Below are positions 61,821 through 64,000 of a stretch of DNA of 64,000 nt, piece by piece. A model generated the notes under the pieces. It was given only the letters and a program-made list of their open reading frames with translations. It was not told the origin of the DNA and made no database searches. Source of the DNA: Halovulum sp039180525 (lineage in GTDB: Bacteria; Pseudomonadota; Alphaproteobacteria; Rhodobacterales; Rhodobacteraceae). The translations under genes were made by a program, and so were the position numbers. The stretch spans positions 1 to 64,000 of the forward strand of contig JBCDDF010000005.1 in the NCBI GenBank assembly GCA_039180525.1, written 5' to 3'. Each line of letters begins with the position of its first letter. Positions within the stretch are counted from its first letter, which is position 1.

Positions 61821-62780
61821 CTACACCTGGCCCAGTTTCTTCAACCGCGCCGTGCGCAACTGGGCAAAATCATCACCGGCATGATAGCTTGACCGGGTCA
61901 GCGGCGTTGCGGAAACCATCAGAAAGCCCTTGCCATAGGCGGCCTTTTCGTAGGCTTTGAATTCTTCAGGCGTCACGAACCGTGCCACAGCATGGTGCTT
62001 GGGCGTGGGCTGAAGATATTGGCCGATGGTCAGGAAATCGACATCCGCGGCGCGCATGTCGTCCATCACCTGATGCACCGCCTGGCGATCCTCGCCCAAG
62101 CCCGCCATCAGGCCCGATTTGGTGAACATCGCGGGATCCAGTTCCTTCACGCGCTGCAACAGCCGCAACGAATGGAAATAGCGCGCGCCGGGCCGCACCT
62201 CCGGATACAGGCCCGGCACGGTCTCCAGATTGTGGTTGAACACATCCGGCCGCGCGGCGACCACGGTTTCCAGCGCGCTGTCGTCGCATCGCAGGAAATC
62301 GGGCGTCAGGATCTCGATGGTCGTATCGGGGCACTTGCGCCGCACCGCGCGGATCGTCTGCGCGAAATGCCCCGCGCCACCGTCGGCGATGTCGTCCCGG
62401 TCGACCGAGGTTATGACCACGTGCGACAGCCCCAGCTTATGCACCGCCGCAGCGACACGGGCCGGTTCGAACACATCAAGCGCCTCGGGCGGCTTGCCGG
62501 TGGCGATGTTGCAGAACGTACAGGCGCGGGTGCAGACCTGGCCCATGATCATCATGGTCGCGTGGCCCTGCGCCCAGCATTCGCCGACATTGGGGCAGCC
62601 GGCCTCTTCGCAGACCGTGACCAACCGGTTTTCGCGCATGATCTTGGCGGTTTCGCGATAGCCCTGGCTGGTGGGCGCCTTGACGCGAATCCAGTCGGGT
62701 TTGCGCAGAACCGGCGCGTCGGGCCGCTTTTGCTTTTCCGGATGGCGCTGCGCGCGGTCAGTAATGTCGCGGTCGTTCAT
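61821..62780 (-). CDS. lipA: lipoyl synthase
   Basis: A 319-residue radical SAM enzyme that inserts sulfur into octanoyl chains. The auxiliary cluster is in CEEAGCPNVGECW (CxxxxCxxxxxC), and the radical SAM site is CTRACTFCNI (CxxxCxxC). HNLETVPGLYPEVRPGARY and the C-terminal SSYHAGDD are family blocks. ATG 62780 follows AAGGAGCG. It is divergent from a membrane protein gene. Confidence 0.97.
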   Translation of the reverse strand: MNDRDITDRAQRHPEKQKRPDAPVLRKPDWIRVKAPTSQGYRETAKIMRENRLVTVCEEAGCPNVGECWAQGHATMMIMGQVCTRACTFCNIATGKPPEALDVFEPARVAAAVHKLGLSHVVITSVDRDDIADGGAGHFAQTIRAVRRKCPDTTIEILTPDFLRCDDSALETVVAARPDVFNHNLETVPGLYPEVRPGARYFHSLRLLQRVKELDPAMFTKSGLMAGLGEDRQAVHQVMDDMRAADVDFLTIGQYLQPTPKHHAVARFVTPEEFKAYEKAAYGKGFLMVSATPLTRSSYHAGDDFAQLRTARLKKLGQV

Positions 62781-62891
62781 CGAACGCTCCTTCAGGCTTG
62801 GCCTAAATCTAGGCTTGGCAGCGCGGATTGTCAGGGGGTAATCCGCCACCGGCCTTGCAGGCGCCGCGCCTTTGCACAATAAGGCGAAATC

Positions 62892-63590
62892 ATGGCAGTC
62901 TCGACCCCTCCCGGCGCTTTTTCGGGCGCTCAGATCTTTCGCGCGGCGCTGAACCTTTGGCTTGGCAACCTGTTCGTGCTGACGGCGATTTCGTTCCTGT
63001 TCGGGCTGTTCCTTCTGACGGTTTCGTCGGTGCTGCAACTCGGGCTCGGCGTGTCTGGCCTGGCGCTGGAGTTCATGCTGGGCCCGATCGGTTCGGGCCT
63101 ATTGGTTCTTGTGGCGGCGGACCTGCTGGCGGAGGAACCGATCGATCCGGCTGCGCTGTCGCGCCGGATCACCGCGGTGATCGGGCCGCTGATCATCCTG
63201 TCCATCGTGGGTACGTTGCTGACCGCGATGGGCTTTTTCCTGCTGGTTTTGCCAGGGCTTTATGTCGCCGCGGTGTTACTGCCGCTGGTGCCGGTGATCC
63301 TGATGGAACACCAGGGCTGGCAGTCGTTGGGGCATACCTGGCAGATGGCGCAACCCCATGCATGGCCGCTGGTGGGAGTGCTGCTGCGGCTGCTGGCGGT
63401 GGGCATCGTGCTTTTGGTGCCGATACTGCTGATCGTATCCCTGGACGGGTTCGAGAACCTGCAGATCCTGTCCGCCGGGCTGACCCTGGCCGGGTCCGCG
63501 CTGCTAAGCGGGCTCGCCGCGTCGGTTTCGGTCCTGACCTATTACGGTCTGCGAGGCGGCGACGACAATGTGTCCGAGGTTTTCGAGTGA
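62892..63590 (+). CDS. polytopic membrane protein of unknown function
   Basis: A 232-residue protein with about six hydrophobic segments, beginning FSGAQIFRAALNLWLGN, with a conserved-looking FLLVLPGLYVAAVLLPLVPVI motif. The arrangement recalls YciC or the membrane domain of glycerophosphodiester phosphodiesterase-like proteins, but I cannot name it. AAGGCG precedes ATG 62892. A good terminator lies about 90 bases after its stop. Confidence 0.75.
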   Translation: MAVSTPPGAFSGAQIFRAALNLWLGNLFVLTAISFLFGLFLLTVSSVLQLGLGVSGLALEFMLGPIGSGLLVLVAADLLAEEPIDPAALSRRITAVIGPLIILSIVGTLLTAMGFFLLVLPGLYVAAVLLPLVPVILMEHQGWQSLGHTWQMAQPHAWPLVGVLLRLLAVGIVLLVPILLIVSLDGFENLQILSAGLTLAGSALLSGLAASVSVLTYYGLRGGDDNVSEVFE

Positions 63591-63624
63591 CCACCCGATG
63601 GCGGGCCGCCGCCGTTTTGGTTTA

Positions 63625-63708
63625 ACCTGGGATTCAAACTCTCGCAGCTAGAGTTGCGATATTCTTTCCTCAAGACTTGCAGGCGCCCCAACCGGGCGCC
63701 TCTTTTTT
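63625..63708 (+). ncRNA. possible small RNA or long 3'-UTR ending in a terminator
   Basis: Downstream of 63590 lies a non-coding stretch with a small stem (TCGCA/TGCGA, about 63643-63658), an unpaired pyrimidine-rich TTCTTTCCTC (63662-63671), and a terminator. This layout suits an sRNA, possibly with a ribosome-binding-site-blocking loop; no clear promoter is seen. Confidence 0.3.
63681..63708 (+). terminator. rho-independent terminator
   Basis: AGGCGCCC (63681-63688) pairs with GGGCGCCT (63694-63701), followed by CTTTTTT. One of the clearest terminators in the window; it ends the membrane protein transcript or a small RNA. Confidence 0.88.
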
Positions 63709-63760
63709 GGTCGGGCGGTTTGAGGAAGCGTTAACCTTGTGAGCCCAGTGTCGAGGCCAT

Positions 63761-64000
63761 GGAATGCGAGGTTGTCTGGGATGGGTTCGACGCGGCGCAG
63801 TGGGACCGTGTTTTCGCCCAGGTACCGCGCAGCACGCTGTTGCAGGCGCGCGGCTATGCCGATGCGGTCTGCCCGGGGCTGGGTCAGCACGCGCGGCGCG
63901 GGTTGGTGCGCATCGGCGCGGATCTGGCCGGGCTGGTGCAGGTGCAGGAGGCCTCCGCCATTGGTGGCGCACTGCATGCGGTGATCCTGGATCGTGGCCC
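63761..64000 (+). CDS. FemAB/GNAT-like acyltransferase, N-terminal part (cut by window edge)
   Basis: An open frame of 80 codons from ATG 63761 to the window end. It begins MECEVVWDGFDAAQWDRVF, then PRSTLLQARGYADAV and LVRIGADLAGLVQVQEA, the usual opening of FemAB-like or GNAT-fold transferases in Rhodobacterales (the first domain of proteins that accept aminoacyl or acyl donors). A GAGG site lies just upstream. The substrate cannot be guessed. Confidence 0.6.

Overview
The window looks like chromosomal DNA from an alphaproteobacterium of the order Rhodobacterales (Rhodobacteraceae). The evidence is very high GC throughout, dense operons joined by ATGA/GTGA stop-start overlaps, a cobalamin (B12) cluster in the Rhodobacterales style (BluE-like threonine kinase, DUF1636, CobW/CobN), DUF4170 next to waaA, the frcBCA sugar transporter, and several GC-rich dispersed repeats. 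No organism name can be read directly from the sequence.

Layout. 1-1241: the end of an IS630-type transposase, the 3' scrap of an interrupted gene, and a polysaccharide deacetylase. 1440-5906: UDP-glucose dehydrogenase (ugd) and a fructose-type ABC transporter (frcBCA) whose B-C spacer carries three palindromic repeats. 6278-9981: a Gly/Ser/Asp-rich lipoprotein and a TAXI-type TRAP transporter. 10077-12906: manC and an OtnK-like four-carbon sugar acid kinase. 13060-14129: a cupin protein and DUF1636.

14250-38172 is a large cobalamin cluster in several blocks: cobP; cobT-bluE-cbiB-cobC; a cobalamin riboswitch followed by [small ORF]-cobW-cobN-cobO-[frameshifted gene]-cobQ; cbiD-cobK; cobA-cobB; and cbiX-[RNase H-like gene]-cobH-cobL-cobI-cbiG/cobJ fusion-GFA gene-cobM. 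Together they cover uroporphyrinogen methylation, corrin ring building, amidation, adenosylation, aminopropanol arm synthesis and nucleotide loop assembly. The set is mixed. CobN is the late, aerobic-route cobaltochelatase, yet CbiX, CbiD and CbiG are hallmarks of the early-cobalt route. CobG/CobZ, CobF, CobS and the chelatase CobT subunit are not in the window.

38337-49503 is housekeeping: mutY, dciA, a DsbA-like oxidoreductase, lpxK-waaA-DUF4170-cysQ-pmbA-MAPEG, a YciA-like thioesterase, an SH3-domain protein, alkB, and a cyclic-nucleotide-domain/thioredoxin-reductase-like gene broken by one in-frame amber codon. 49711-52859 is dnaK-dnaJ. 53098-55841 is a YjbH/YjbF exopolysaccharide-export-type pair. 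56021-64000 holds a small secreted protein, an L,D-transpeptidase, a CAP lipoprotein, pth, rplY, a DUF3500 protein, an FMN-dependent alpha-hydroxy-acid dehydrogenase, lipA, a membrane protein and the start of a FemAB/GNAT-like gene.

The least expected signals are non-coding. Three intergenic elements (47055-47132, 52885-52958, 60354-60424) each fold on paper into a closed four-way junction: one enclosing stem holding three hairpins. Two share sequence with paired changes in the stems, and the third has the same design with a different sequence. Other repeat families are also found inside genes (cobQ and cobN). A 50-codon ORF with a strong ribosome binding site lies between the B12 riboswitch and cobW and overlaps the cobW start.
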